Made by a program: the position numbers and the translations under genes. From Bacteroidota bacterium (lineage in GTDB: Bacteria > Bacteroidota > Bacteroidia > Bacteroidales > F082): a DNA stretch of 35,716 bases. The stretch is from assembly GCA_024279935.1 (NCBI GenBank), contig JAJRQZ010000061.1:1-35716 (forward strand). Direction: 5' to 3'. This document shows, piece by piece, positions 8,582 through 17,722 of the stretch; the stretch's first letter is position 1; each line of letters opens with the position of its first letter. The notes below the pieces were generated by a model. That model ran no database searches. It was not told the origin of the DNA and saw only the letters and a program-made list of their open reading frames with translations.

Positions 8582-9160
8582 ATGAAGTATAAGAATCTAT
8601 TGATATTATTGTTGGTTCCTTTGTTCTTTGCGTCGTGCAACAAAAATAAGAACAACCCCGGTTATGCGTTTATGGGCAAATACGATATGTATTACAGCAA
8701 ATACTATAAGGCATATTCGCCTAATCCAATCCTGCCCAACGGCATGACCAATCAACTTCCTCCCGAAGGATCGGTGGCAAGAGGAAACATGCCTTTCCCC
8801 TATCCGGGTAGCAATATCGGCGAAAAAGCCGTTAACCAAACCAAGGCAGGTATTGAACTTGCCAACCCTGTGGCTGTCAACGATCAGGTTCTTTCAGAAG
8901 GCAAAGAGACTTTTAGGATTTTCTGTTCCGATTGCCATGGCATCAAGGGCAAAGGTGACGGGCATCTTTATACTGCTAAATTGTTTCCTGCCAAGCCTAC
9001 ATCGCTGGTTGAACCTTATGTTCAGAACAAACCTGACGGTGAAATCTACTACGTGATAACTTATGGCTCTATCTCAGGGCTTATGGGTGCCCATGGCTAT
9101 ATGATCCCTCCCGAGGACAGATGGAAACTGGTTCTCTATATAAGAGAACTGGCTAAATAA
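8582..9160 (+). CDS. actE: Alternative complex III monohaem cytochrome c subunit ActE
   Basis: The 192-residue lipoprotein has a signal peptide with lipobox Cys19 (FFASC). A single c-type haem site, CSDCH, sits at residues 115-119 and a likely Met ligand lies in GAHGYMIPP. In alternative complex III this subunit takes electrons from the haem chain and passes them to an oxidase or a soluble cytochrome. The length and haem count match ActE. It lies between actD and actF with short spacers, in one operon. Confidence 0.92.
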   Translation: MKYKNLLILLLVPLFFASCNKNKNNPGYAFMGKYDMYYSKYYKAYSPNPILPNGMTNQLPPEGSVARGNMPFPYPGSNIGEKAVNQTKAGIELANPVAVNDQVLSEGKETFRIFCSDCHGIKGKGDGHLYTAKLFPAKPTSLVEPYVQNKPDGEIYYVITYGSISGLMGAHGYMIPPEDRWKLVLYIRELAK

Positions 9161-9189
9161 AGATTATTTAATAAGAAAAATATCATATC

Positions 9190-10359
9190 ATGAATTTGGA
9201 TATACAATTTAAAGTAGGAAGTAAGTTCAGGACGTCTATGTTCGTAATGATCGCAATTGGTCTGATAACCATAGTTGCAGGCTTCCTTACGGGAGATACC
9301 CATCGTACATGGGCTAATTTACTGTTGAATAATTTTTACTTCTTATCCTTGGCGATAGGTGCCATATTCTGGATGACTATGCAGGCAATAACACAATCGG
9401 GCTGGTCCTCGTCATATTTGAGGATACCGCAGGCAATGGGCATCTACCTGATCGTTTCTTTCGTGCTTTGGTTCGTGATGTTTTTCGGCATCCACGACCT
9501 TTATCACTGGTCGCACACTGAAGCCGTACAAAACGACCCCATATTACTGCATAAATCAGCATACCTGAACCTTCCGTTTTTCGCCCTCAGGTTCGTGGTT
9601 TTCTTTGCGTTATGGATATTCATAACGATACGCATCCGACGTATGTCGATAAAAGAAGATACCGAGGGCGGCACAAGGCTGTTCGGGAAGATAGAGTTCT
9701 CCTCAAAGGTGTTGATATTCGTCCTGGCCTTTACCTTCTCACTTTTCTCCATCGACTGGCTGATGTCGCTCGACGCGCACTGGTACAGTACTATTTATGC
9801 CGTCAAGAAGTTTGTGTCGGCCTTCCTGCACGGAACGGCATTGGTGGCAGCAATAGCAGTTATCCTTCACATGCAGGGATATTTCCCCCAGCTGACAAAA
9901 AAACATAAGGCCGACTTCCAAAGGTATATTTTCGCATTGAGCATTATTTGGGCTTATATGTGGCTGTCGCAATATTTGCTTATATGGTATGCCAACATAC
10001 CCGAGGAAACAGTTTATTATGTGCCTCGTATCATGTCGGAATATAAAACGCTTTTCTATGCCGAGCTGGTACTCAACTGGTTTGTGCCTTTCCTTTTCCT
10101 GATGTGGAACAGGATCGGGAAGACAAATTGGGGGATACTGACCATAGTTGCCATTTTAATAGTTGGCCAGTGGGTCGAGCTTTATATGTCGATAATGCCA
10201 GGTACCGTTGAATCACATAAAATCACATATATCGAAATCGGAAGTTTCATAGGCTATTTCGGACTGTTTGCCTTTGTTGTGGCAACTGCCTTGAGCAAAG
10301 CAAACCTCATTCCCAAGAAACATCCTTATTTGATGGAGAGCCTTCACGATGAGCATTAA
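9190..10359 (+). CDS. actF: Alternative complex III membrane subunit ActF
   Basis: The 389-residue polytopic protein is a paralogue of the NrfD-like ActC and forms the second large membrane subunit of alternative complex III. Recognisable pieces are NFYFLSLAIGAIFWMTMQ, FSIDWLMSLDAHWYSTIYAV and FLHGTALVAAIAVILHMQGY. About ten membrane segments are visible. It is the last gene of the act operon, followed by a strong terminator at 10391-10424. In many Bacteroidota the act operon continues directly into oxidase subunits II and I; here the caa3 genes are about 13 kb away. Confidence 0.92.
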   Translation: MNLDIQFKVGSKFRTSMFVMIAIGLITIVAGFLTGDTHRTWANLLLNNFYFLSLAIGAIFWMTMQAITQSGWSSSYLRIPQAMGIYLIVSFVLWFVMFFGIHDLYHWSHTEAVQNDPILLHKSAYLNLPFFALRFVVFFALWIFITIRIRRMSIKEDTEGGTRLFGKIEFSSKVLIFVLAFTFSLFSIDWLMSLDAHWYSTIYAVKKFVSAFLHGTALVAAIAVILHMQGYFPQLTKKHKADFQRYIFALSIIWAYMWLSQYLLIWYANIPEETVYYVPRIMSEYKTLFYAELVLNWFVPFLFLMWNRIGKTNWGILTIVAILIVGQWVELYMSIMPGTVESHKITYIEIGSFIGYFGLFAFVVATALSKANLIPKKHPYLMESLHDEH

Positions 10360-10390
10360 AACCTAAACCAATAATTATTCTATATATCAG

Positions 10391-10424
10391 CCCGCTTGAA
10401 CTTTGTTTTTGCGGGTTTTTTTTT
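10391..10424 (+). terminator. Rho-independent terminator after actF
   Basis: A CCCGC/GCGGG stem with a 15-base loop is followed by nine T. It lies 31 bases after the actF stop. Confidence 0.8.
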
Positions 10425-10475
10425 GTTCCCTGCTTTTATTTCCACAGATTTGCGATTGCCTGCACCCATTAGCAC

Positions 10476-10504
10476 TTCGTTGTCCCATAAATTAAATACC
10501 TTTG
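10476..10504 (+). promoter_or_regulatory. Bacteroidota-type promoter for the UbiA-like gene
   Basis: TACCTTTG at 10497-10504 fits the TAnnTTTG -7 consensus perfectly. A TTCG at 10476-10479, 17 bases upstream, is a one-mismatch -33 element. It lies 20 bases before the ATG and after the actF terminator. Confidence 0.45.
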
Positions 10505-10524
10505 AAAACTTAGTTAGTTATTAA

Positions 10525-11378
10525 ATGCCGGGAATACTATTCAGTTTACAAAGACTTCATAAAACATCAAGGGCCTTGAGCCTCGATGTTGTTATAGGCG
10601 TTTTGGCCATGGCGATATTTGCTGCTAAAATACTTAAAGAGGAAACAAGTGCCAGCTGGCTCTTGATACTCGGCCTTGCAACATGGTCGTTTTATACTTT
10701 CGACCACCTGACAGATGCGCTGAAAACAAAAGGCGATACCGATAATCACCGTCATCGGTTTCATTTTGTAAATTTCCGCATATTGCTTGTTATCAGCACT
10801 ATATCGGCAATATTGGCTGTTACGTTAAGCCTTTGGTATTTTAATACGGAAGTAATCCATAAGGGGATATTGCTCGGCCTGTTCATATTTGCTTATTTTG
10901 TCGTTGTTTATCGGCACCATGGCAGAAACCCGCTGCTGCAAAAGGAGTTTTTTATTGCTTTGGTTTATGTTGCGGGTATTTGGCTGGTCCCCATGACAAA
11001 ATATGGGGGCATGCCATCCAATGAAGTGATTCTCGTGATGGCTTATTTATTTATACTGGCATGGGCAGAAGGGGTAATGGCTGCATTTTACGATTATGAA
11101 AACGACAAAAAAGACGGCCATAGCAGTTTTGCTATTGTCTTCGGCAAAAAAAAACCCATATCATTCTTGAGATATCACTTATACTTGTTGCTGCAAGCAT
11201 AATCCCGGCAATGTTGCTCTCGGATATAAAGTTCCTCCTGAACTTTACCATTATCCTGTTGATGGATTCAGTATTGTTGGCAATAGTAAGCCTCCCAAAA
11301 TACTTTTCCAAAAACGATTTATACCGTATTGCGGGCGAGATGGTCTTCTGGCTTCCCGCCCTTGTTGTGCTTTTTTAA
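10525..11378 (+). pseudogene. UbiA-family prenyltransferase-like membrane protein, frameshifted at an A9 run
   Basis: The frame from 10525 ends at 11202 with a tail unlike the family. Adding one A to the A9 run at 11146-11154 lets the protein continue with hydrophobic segments (THIILEISLILVAASIIPAM...) to TAA at 11376-11378. The total is about 284 residues, normal for UbiA-like prenyltransferases. About eight membrane segments are visible. The second Asp motif is present as FYDYENDKKDG, but the first is degenerate (TFDHLTD rather than NDxxDxxxD), so the substrate cannot be named. The gene sits alone between the act and cco operons with its own promoter. It may be a sequencing error, a true mutation, or a gene read through by slippage on the A run. 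Confidence 0.75.
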
Positions 11379-11470
11379 AAAGATCTGCTCTTGGGACAAT
11401 GGCAGTCGAAACACGGTAATACCCGCAAGCAAAACCCTGGACGATCACGCCCGAAAAAACTCTGGTGCTT

Positions 11471-11500
11471 ATTGAAGATTCGATATGATTCTTACCTTTG
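11471..11500 (+). promoter_or_regulatory. Bacteroidota-type promoter for the FKBP gene
   Basis: TACCTTTG at 11493-11500 is a perfect TAnnTTTG element. ATTG at 11471-11474, with an 18-base spacer, serves as the -33 element. Transcription would start within a few bases of the ATG at 11511, so the leader is very short and an upstream start at 11391 is unlikely. Confidence 0.55.
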
Positions 11501-11510
11501 CAAAAAAAAA

Positions 11511-11960
11511 ATGAAAATTACATCCGGCATCAAGGCTACCGTATCATATACGCTAAAAACTTCTTCAGGAAAGCTAGTCGATGAGGTAAAGGAAGAAAAG
11601 CCAGCAGTATTTGTTTTTGGTGCCTGGCAATTACTTCCCGAATTTGAGGAAAAACTTGAAGGCTTGGGCAAAAACGATCATTTTGACTTCACCATAAAAG
11701 CCGAAAACGCCTATGGTCCCAGCGATCCCTATGCCATATTCGATATCCCCCTCGACACTTTTGAGGTCGAGGGGAAAACTGACGAGAAAATGATACAGAT
11801 CGGCAATGTGATACCGATGACGGATAATGACGGCAACAAACATCACGGGAAAATTATAAAAATCCTTAAAGATGCTGTTACTTTAGATTTTAATCACCCC
11901 CTTGCGGGAGAAAATCTTAACTTTGTGGGCAAAATCATTTCCGTTGAATCAAATTCATAA
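11511..11960 (+). CDS. SlyD-like FKBP peptidyl-prolyl cis-trans isomerase
   Basis: With the start at 11511 (MKITSGIKATVSYTLK) the product is 149 residues, like SlyD-type FKBP isomerases. The FKBP half-domains (VSYTLKTSSGKLVDEV and HPLAGENLNFVGKI) flank an insert-in-flap region. The usual FKBP signature DHPLAG appears as NHPLAG. There is no signal peptide and no His-rich tail, so it is probably a cytosolic folding helper rather than a nickel chaperone. A longer frame from 11391 exists, but the promoter at 11471-11500 and the family length favour 11511. It heads the run into the DUF3365 lipoprotein and ccoI (3 and 1 base spacers), so it may be co-expressed with oxidase maturation. Confidence 0.85.
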   Translation: MKITSGIKATVSYTLKTSSGKLVDEVKEEKPAVFVFGAWQLLPEFEEKLEGLGKNDHFDFTIKAENAYGPSDPYAIFDIPLDTFEVEGKTDEKMIQIGNVIPMTDNDGNKHHGKIIKILKDAVTLDFNHPLAGENLNFVGKIISVESNS

Positions 11961-11963
11961 ATC

Positions 11964-12626
11964 ATGAAAATAAACTACATATTGATAATAGTATTCTCAG
12001 CACTTTTATTTTCTTGCGACCAGCAAGTCAAAGAAACAAAATCACAACAAAAGAAGGAATACAAGCCAATCACCATCACTCCTGAACATGTCATCAACAT
12101 TAACCTGGACGACAGCACGAAAAGAGCATTGTTGCATCAAGGAAAAACCATGGCCGCAGAAATGCAGAACACTTTTCAGGTCAAGCTGAGAAAAGCCATC
12201 AAGGATGGCGGGATGTTACATGCCGTTGAATACTGCAACGAGAGCGCAATGCAAATTTCCGACTCGGTATCTTATGCAAAACAAGCGATCATAAAGCGCC
12301 TGGCTACTAAAAACCGCAACCCCAACAACAGTATGAACGATCAGGAAAAGCGAATTTATAAAGATTTCGTGTTGGCTTGGATTTCAAATACGCCCATGCG
12401 CCCGAGAATACAAATAAACGCACAGCACAAGCCTGTTTATTATGCACCCATCACCATGCGGCCAATTTGCCTGAACTGCCATGGCAATGTTGAAAAGGAC
12501 ATAAACCCGGATGTGGCAGCTAAAATCAAGGAACTCTATCCTAATGACAAAGCTGTTGATTTCAAGGCTGTTGACATGAGGGGAATGTGGAAGATTACTT
12601 TCCCAGGATATTATATAAACCAATAA
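11964..12626 (+). CDS. DUF3365 c-type haem lipoprotein
   Basis: The 220-residue product has a lipoprotein signal (Cys18 in LLFSC), a helical region with AVEYCNESAMQISDSVS (about residues 87-103), and a c-type haem motif CLNCH at residues 169-173. This is the DUF3365 (Tll0287-like) fold, known as a periplasmic haem-binding sensory or redox domain. There is no kinase or cyclase domain, so it is a stand-alone haem protein anchored in a membrane. Its position directly before ccoI, one base from that start, suggests a role linked to cbb3 oxidase assembly or redox sensing; that is inference. Confidence 0.85.
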   Translation: MKINYILIIVFSALLFSCDQQVKETKSQQKKEYKPITITPEHVININLDDSTKRALLHQGKTMAAEMQNTFQVKLRKAIKDGGMLHAVEYCNESAMQISDSVSYAKQAIIKRLATKNRNPNNSMNDQEKRIYKDFVLAWISNTPMRPRIQINAQHKPVYYAPITMRPICLNCHGNVEKDINPDVAAKIKELYPNDKAVDFKAVDMRGMWKITFPGYYINQ

Positions 12627-12627
12627 A

Positions 12628-15012
12628 GTGGGCCTGAAATGCGTCCATTGCGGTGAGGATTGCGGGAAAAATCCCGTGATGTTTGACGAACAGCCCTTTT
12701 GCTGCCATGGCTGCAAAACTGTTTTTCAGATACTTAACGAAAAAAAACTCGATAAATATTACGATATACAACCAATGTCGGGGATCAAAGTTGAAAGGAC
12801 TGATGCCGGCGATAAATACGAATATCTAGATAACGAGGAAATATTGGCGGACTTATTGGATTTTTCCGATGGAGGCATCTCGAAGATAAAACTCTTCGTG
12901 CCCGGTATCCACTGTGCCTCATGTATTTGGCTGTTGGAAAACTTATATACCCTAAATACCGGCATACTGCAGTCGTTCGTGAACTTCCCGAAAAAAACAA
13001 TAAACATCACCTTTAAGGATCAAGAGGTTAGCCTGAGGGAAATAGTTGAGCTCCTGGCATCCATCCATTATGCACCGGAAATAACACTGGATCAACTGGA
13101 CAAACAAGAAGGCACGAACCATGAAAAGGACCTTCTGATAAAAATAGGCATTGCCGGCTTCAGCCTCCTGAACGTCATGTTATATAATTTTCCTGAATAT
13201 CTGCCCGGCGGCGATCAGCTGGAGGAGGTGTTTGTGAAGGTTTTTGGGTGGATGAGCTTTATCCTTGCCCTTCCAGTAGTTTTTTATAGTGCGGCCGATT
13301 ATTACCTTTCGGCATTTAAAGGCCTAAAACACAAAATAATAAATATCGATTTGCCTATCACTTTGGGTATTTTCACTCTTTTCGCACAAAGCACTTACGA
13401 TATCTTGAGCGGGTCGGGAATTGGATATCTCGACTCCTTGGTCGGATTGGTTTTTTTCTTGCTAATAGGCAAATGGTATCAAGGCATGACATATCAGGCA
13501 TTATCCTTCGAAAGGGATTATAAATCGTATTTCCCAGTTGCCGTAAGCAAAACAGATGGGGCAAAAACAGAATCAGTACCGATAAAAAACCTGCTTGTGG
13601 GCGACAGGATAGTTATCAGGAACCATGAATTGATACCATGCGACGCAAAATTGCTAAAGGGCAAAGCCAATATAGATTATTCGTTTGTAACAGGCGAGTC
13701 GATGCCGGTGAATAAAAAAACAGGTGAAATTATTTTTGCGGGCGGGCGGCAGGCCGGGAGCTCCATCGAGCTTGAAATTATCAAGACCGTTGAGCAAAGC
13801 TATCTCACCCAATTGTGGAATCAGGACAACAACAAAAAGGACACTTCCACCAAGTTAAACTCGGCCATAAATAAGATAAGCGAGTATTTTACTGCCATTA
13901 TACTGCTAATAGCCTTTGGATCAGGACTGTACTGGCTTATTTTTGATAGCCGACTGGCTATTTATGCCTTTACCTCAGTATTGATTATTGCCTGCCCCTG
14001 CGCATTGGCGCTGACTGTCCCATTTACTTTCGGAAGCACCTTGCGGGTCTTCGGGCGAAAAGGGTTTTATTTGAAAAACACCGATATCATCGAGCATCTT
14101 TACAAAACAAATCATATAGTGTTCGATAAAACAGGAACGCTCACCATAAACTCAAAAGTTAAAACACAGTTCAAGGGTGATACATTGAGCGAAGAGGAAA
14201 AAAGGATCATCAAATCGGTCTGCTCGCATTCGAGCCATCCACTCAGCATAGCAATCGCCAACTCCATAAAGAATACGCAATTAAAGGAAACACACAACTT
14301 CCTGGAAATACCGGCCATGGGCATTTCAGCAAATGTCGATGGGAAAAAAGTCAATATCGGCTCAAGGAAATTTATCTTGGGAAAAGAAGAAACCGAGACT
14401 AGCTCCACGAATGTCTATGTGCTTATCCATGACAAAGTTGTTGGGCACTATAAGATAGAAAATGTTTATAGGGAAGGTCTGCAAGACGTGATCAATAATT
14501 TCAAAAAGAAATATAAGCTGTATCTCCTTTCAGGCGACAACGATTCGGAAAAAGATAATTTAACAAAGATATTTGGCAAAAACGCCAAATTGTTGTTCAA
14601 TCAAAGCCCAACTGACAAAAAAGAGTTTATAAAACAGATAAACAACAATGAGGCTAATCATGTTTTGATGATAGGCGACGGCTTAAACGATGCTGGGGCA
14701 CTGATGGAAAGCGAGGTAGGACTCACAGTAGCGGACGATATCTTTAGTTTCTCCCCTGCCTGTGAAGGAATAATAGAATCATCGAAATTCAAAAACCTCT
14801 ATGAGTTCGTGAACTTCACTAAAGTTTCCATGAAAATCATTAAAATAAGCTTTCTTATTTCATTTTTATATAATGCCGTTGGTATATTTATAGCGGTACA
14901 AGGAATTTTGTCACCAATCGTCGCTGCTATACTCATGCCGCTAAGTTCCATTAGCGTTGTGGCTTTTGCAACATTAAGCATAAAAATAATTTCAAAGCGA
15001 GAATTATCATAA
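12628..15012 (+). CDS. ccoI: Copper-exporting P1B-type ATPase CcoI (FixI) for cbb3 oxidase assembly
   Basis: CcoI pumps Cu(I) across the inner membrane for insertion into cbb3 oxidase. The 794-residue product begins at GTG, one base after the previous stop. Domains in order are a Cys-rich metal-binding N-terminus (CVHCGEDC, CCHGC); a heavy-metal-associated domain with CASC at residues 96-99; TGES at 355-358; the membrane CPC motif at 456-458; the phosphorylated Asp500 in DKTGT; the SHPLS nucleotide-binding motif; and GDGLND. The last two helices carry the YN and MPLSS patterns of Cu(I) pumps. It is followed by ccoS, which supports CcoI over a general CopA. Confidence 0.93.
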   Translation: MGLKCVHCGEDCGKNPVMFDEQPFCCHGCKTVFQILNEKKLDKYYDIQPMSGIKVERTDAGDKYEYLDNEEILADLLDFSDGGISKIKLFVPGIHCASCIWLLENLYTLNTGILQSFVNFPKKTINITFKDQEVSLREIVELLASIHYAPEITLDQLDKQEGTNHEKDLLIKIGIAGFSLLNVMLYNFPEYLPGGDQLEEVFVKVFGWMSFILALPVVFYSAADYYLSAFKGLKHKIINIDLPITLGIFTLFAQSTYDILSGSGIGYLDSLVGLVFFLLIGKWYQGMTYQALSFERDYKSYFPVAVSKTDGAKTESVPIKNLLVGDRIVIRNHELIPCDAKLLKGKANIDYSFVTGESMPVNKKTGEIIFAGGRQAGSSIELEIIKTVEQSYLTQLWNQDNNKKDTSTKLNSAINKISEYFTAIILLIAFGSGLYWLIFDSRLAIYAFTSVLIIACPCALALTVPFTFGSTLRVFGRKGFYLKNTDIIEHLYKTNHIVFDKTGTLTINSKVKTQFKGDTLSEEEKRIIKSVCSHSSHPLSIAIANSIKNTQLKETHNFLEIPAMGISANVDGKKVNIGSRKFILGKEETETSSTNVYVLIHDKVVGHYKIENVYREGLQDVINNFKKKYKLYLLSGDNDSEKDNLTKIFGKNAKLLFNQSPTDKKEFIKQINNNEANHVLMIGDGLNDAGALMESEVGLTVADDIFSFSPACEGIIESSKFKNLYEFVNFTKVSMKIIKISFLISFLYNAVGIFIAVQGILSPIVAAILMPLSSISVVAFATLSIKIISKRELS

Positions 15013-15070
15013 TAATCTGCAACTCCGTATTTTAACCCCTTATTTTTATTCGTTCTAAATTAGTAAATTT

Positions 15071-15100
15071 TTTGTTTTTACGATTTTTTTCATATTTTTG
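15071..15100 (+). promoter_or_regulatory. Bacteroidota-type promoter for ccoS-ccoNO-ccoQ-ccoP
   Basis: TTTG at 15071-15074, an 18-base spacer and TATTTTTG at 15093-15100 match TTTG-N18-TAnnTTTG with no mismatch. The ccoS ATG is 36 bases downstream. A palindromic decamer TCTAAATTAG lies just upstream at 15054-15063. Confidence 0.65.
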
Positions 15101-15135
15101 TTCTTTATTTTCCATTTAGGCACTTGAATACTTAA

Positions 15136-15333
15136 ATGTCGGTAGTTATAATATTAATCATAATTGGGATAATAGTGGCCGGAGGGTTTTTAGCCGGCTT
15201 CATCTGGGCGGTGAAAAGCGGTCAGTACGACGACACATATTCGCCGGCAGTAAGGATGTTGTTCGACGACAGCAAAGAAAAGACGGAGAACACACCGGTT
15301 TCAAGTGATGATTCCGAATCAAAAACAAAATAA
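15136..15333 (+). CDS. ccoS: cbb3 oxidase maturation protein CcoS
   Basis: The 65-residue single-span protein has one N-terminal membrane helix (about residues 4-26) followed by WAVKSGQYDD, the family hallmark. It ends in an acidic, low-complexity tail. CcoS is needed for haem and copper incorporation into cbb3 oxidase. It lies between ccoI and ccoNO, which is the expected place. The start is the only ATG after the promoter at 15071-15100. Confidence 0.9.
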   Translation: MSVVIILIIIGIIVAGGFLAGFIWAVKSGQYDDTYSPAVRMLFDDSKEKTENTPVSSDDSESKTK

Positions 15334-15357
15334 TTTTAAACCAATAATTATAATCTT

Positions 15358-17487
15358 ATGAATTTAGAAAAGTTTACCTATGACAACAGGCTTTCTAAAA
15401 TGTTCATGTTTGCCACGATTCTATGGGGCGTCGTGGGCATGCTGGTTGGACTAACGGCCGCCTTCGAGTTGATATTCCCCACTATGAGCGGAGGAATTTC
15501 GTGGCTTTCATTTGGAAGGTTGAGACCATTGCACACCAATGCGGCAATTTTTGCATTTGTCGGCAACGGTATTTTTACCGCGATTTATTATTCCACACCA
15601 CGGCTGTTGAAGACACCTATGTACAGCAAGATGTTGGGGAACATCCATTTTTGGGGCTGGCAGCTGATAATAGTTGCTGCCGCTTTGACACTGCCTTTCG
15701 GCTTGACCCAATCGAAGGAGTACGCCGAGTTAATCTGGCCCATCGACATTGCAGTTGTTGTGGTTTGGGTTGTTTTCGGGATAAACCTGATCTGGACTAT
15801 ACTTAACAGGAGGATCAAGCACATTTATGTTGCCATTTGGTTTTATATTGCCACTTGGGTTACCGTTGCGGTTCTTTACATTGTGAACAACTTACAAATA
15901 CCCACATCACTGCTTCACTCCTACCCTGTTTATGCAGGGATACAGGATGCTCTTGTACAATGGTGGTATGGCCATAACGCGGTAGCCTTCTTCCTCACAA
16001 CCCCGGTTTTAGGTATGATGTATTATTTCATCCCTAAGGTTTCCAACCGTCCCGTTTATTCATATAAACTTTCGATCATCCACTTTTGGGCTTTGATATT
16101 CCTTTATATCTGGGCGGGCCCGCACCACCTTTTATATTCATCGCTTCCTGACTGGGCACAGGCTTTGGGGGTTGTTTTCTCCATCATGCTCATAGCACCG
16201 TCCTGGGGAGGCATGATAAACGGCCTCCTTACTTTAAGGGGAGCCTGGGACAAAGTTCGCGAGGATCCTGTTCTCAAGATGTTTGTAGTTGCCGTAACTG
16301 CTTATGGCATGTCAACATTCGAGGGGCCAATGCTTTCTCTTAAATCAGTAAATGCTTTGAGCCACTTTACCGACTGGACAATTGCACACGTACATATAGG
16401 GACATTGGGCTGGAACGCCATGATGACTTTTGGTATGATCTATTGGTTAGCCCCCAAGCTGTTCAAAACGAAAATATTCTCAGTTAAGTTGGCTAATGTC
16501 CATTTTTGGATAGCAACGCTAGGAATGCTGTTTTTCTCAATCCCGCTATATTTTGCCGGATTTACGCAAAGCTTGATGTGGAAAGAGTTCACCACCGACG
16601 GCTTATTGACATATCCCGACTTTCTGGAAACCGTAACTCAAATAATGCCAATGTATTATCTGCGTGCTTTTGGCGGAACACTATACTTTATAGGTGCATT
16701 GTTATTTGTATATAACATCGTTAAAACGGTGAAATCAGGTTCGTTTCTCGCTACCGAGGAAGATGAGGCCCCTGCTTCATTCAAATCACACGAGAAAGAA
16801 GGATGGCATCGCAAGCTGGAAGGAAGACCTATACAGTTCACTATTGCCGCGCTCGTTGTAATCCTTATTGGCGGATTAATAGAAATAGTACCGATGTACC
16901 TGGTTAAATCTAATGTTAAGACAATATCGAGCGTTCAACCGTATTCCCCTCTGGAGGTGGAAGGGCGCGATATATACATCAGGGAGGGTTGTTATTTGTG
17001 TCATTCACAGATGATAAGGCCATTCCGTTCCGAGGTTGCCCGCTATGGCGAATACAGCAAATCGGGTGAAAGCGTCTATGACCACCCCTTCCTGTTCGGC
17101 TCCAAGCGCACAGGTCCCGACCTGGCTCGCGAAGGTGTAAACGATGGCGTTGTAAACTCATATCGAAAACCGAATTCATGGCATTACAACCACCTTGTGG
17201 ACCCACAAAAAATGAATAATGCCTCTATTATGCCACAATATCCATATTTAGCCGAGAACGCACTGGACGTAAGCATTCTGGAATCTAAGATTTCCACTTT
17301 GCGCAGTGTCGGGGTTCCTTATCCCGAAGGTTATGAGAATAATGCTTTGGCAGATTTAACTTCCCAGGCCAGGAAAATTGGCGACGATCTGCGTTCAAGC
17401 GGAATTAATGTTGACGACGATGCAGAAATCATCGCTTTGATAGCTTATCTGCAAAGGTTGGGCACTGACTTATATAAAGACAAATAA
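15358..17487 (+). CDS. ccoNO: cbb3-type cytochrome c oxidase, fused subunits I and II (CcoN-CcoO)
   Basis: The 709-residue protein joins the catalytic haem-copper subunit (CcoN, about residues 1-470) to the membrane-anchored monohaem subunit (CcoO, about 490-709). In the CcoN part the metal ligands are in RPLHTNAAIF, WWYGHNAVAFF, WAGPHHLLYSS and TIAHVHIGTLGWN. In the CcoO part the haem site CYLCH is at 545-549, followed by SQMIRPFRSEV and a Met ligand in SIMPQYPYL. Such fusions are common in Bacteroidota. The enzyme reduces oxygen to water with high affinity and pumps protons. It is followed by ccoQ and ccoP in the same operon. Confidence 0.95.
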   Translation: MNLEKFTYDNRLSKMFMFATILWGVVGMLVGLTAAFELIFPTMSGGISWLSFGRLRPLHTNAAIFAFVGNGIFTAIYYSTPRLLKTPMYSKMLGNIHFWGWQLIIVAAALTLPFGLTQSKEYAELIWPIDIAVVVVWVVFGINLIWTILNRRIKHIYVAIWFYIATWVTVAVLYIVNNLQIPTSLLHSYPVYAGIQDALVQWWYGHNAVAFFLTTPVLGMMYYFIPKVSNRPVYSYKLSIIHFWALIFLYIWAGPHHLLYSSLPDWAQALGVVFSIMLIAPSWGGMINGLLTLRGAWDKVREDPVLKMFVVAVTAYGMSTFEGPMLSLKSVNALSHFTDWTIAHVHIGTLGWNAMMTFGMIYWLAPKLFKTKIFSVKLANVHFWIATLGMLFFSIPLYFAGFTQSLMWKEFTTDGLLTYPDFLETVTQIMPMYYLRAFGGTLYFIGALLFVYNIVKTVKSGSFLATEEDEAPASFKSHEKEGWHRKLEGRPIQFTIAALVVILIGGLIEIVPMYLVKSNVKTISSVQPYSPLEVEGRDIYIREGCYLCHSQMIRPFRSEVARYGEYSKSGESVYDHPFLFGSKRTGPDLAREGVNDGVVNSYRKPNSWHYNHLVDPQKMNNASIMPQYPYLAENALDVSILESKISTLRSVGVPYPEGYENNALADLTSQARKIGDDLRSSGINVDDDAEIIALIAYLQRLGTDLYKDK

Positions 17488-17505
17488 TCTTAAAAAGTAA
17501 AGACC

Positions 17506-17712
17506 ATGAAAATTGTAATGAACACATTGGAGAGAATTGACGGTATCGAAATATATCCTATCATTAGCTTATTGATATTCTTCTCGTTTTTTTTGCTCGT
17601 TGGATATCTTGTCATCAAGACTGACAAAAAACATATAGAAGAAATGAGCAAGCTACCTCTGGACGATCATTCGGATTTTCACTTTGACAGCAATAATAAT
17701 TTGAATAATTAA
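17506..17712 (+). CDS. ccoQ: cbb3 oxidase small subunit CcoQ
   Basis: The 68-residue product has one membrane helix (about residues 20-42, ISLLIFFSFFLLVGYLVIK) and a charged C-terminal tail. Length and position between ccoNO and ccoP fit CcoQ, which stabilises the complex. The sequence itself is poorly conserved, so the call rests mainly on context. Confidence 0.8.
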   Translation: MKIVMNTLERIDGIEIYPIISLLIFFSFFLLVGYLVIKTDKKHIEEMSKLPLDDHSDFHFDSNNNLNN

Positions 17713-17722
17713 AAAAAATAAA

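Noticed and set aside
11391-11510. Upstream in-frame extension of the FKBP gene
   Set aside because: It overlaps the promoter at 11471-11500, has a composition unlike the family and would make the protein 40 residues too long.
15357-17487. Frameshift or misassembly creating the CcoN-CcoO fusion
   Set aside because: The frame is continuous, the linker is plausible, and CcoNO fusions are common in Bacteroidota.
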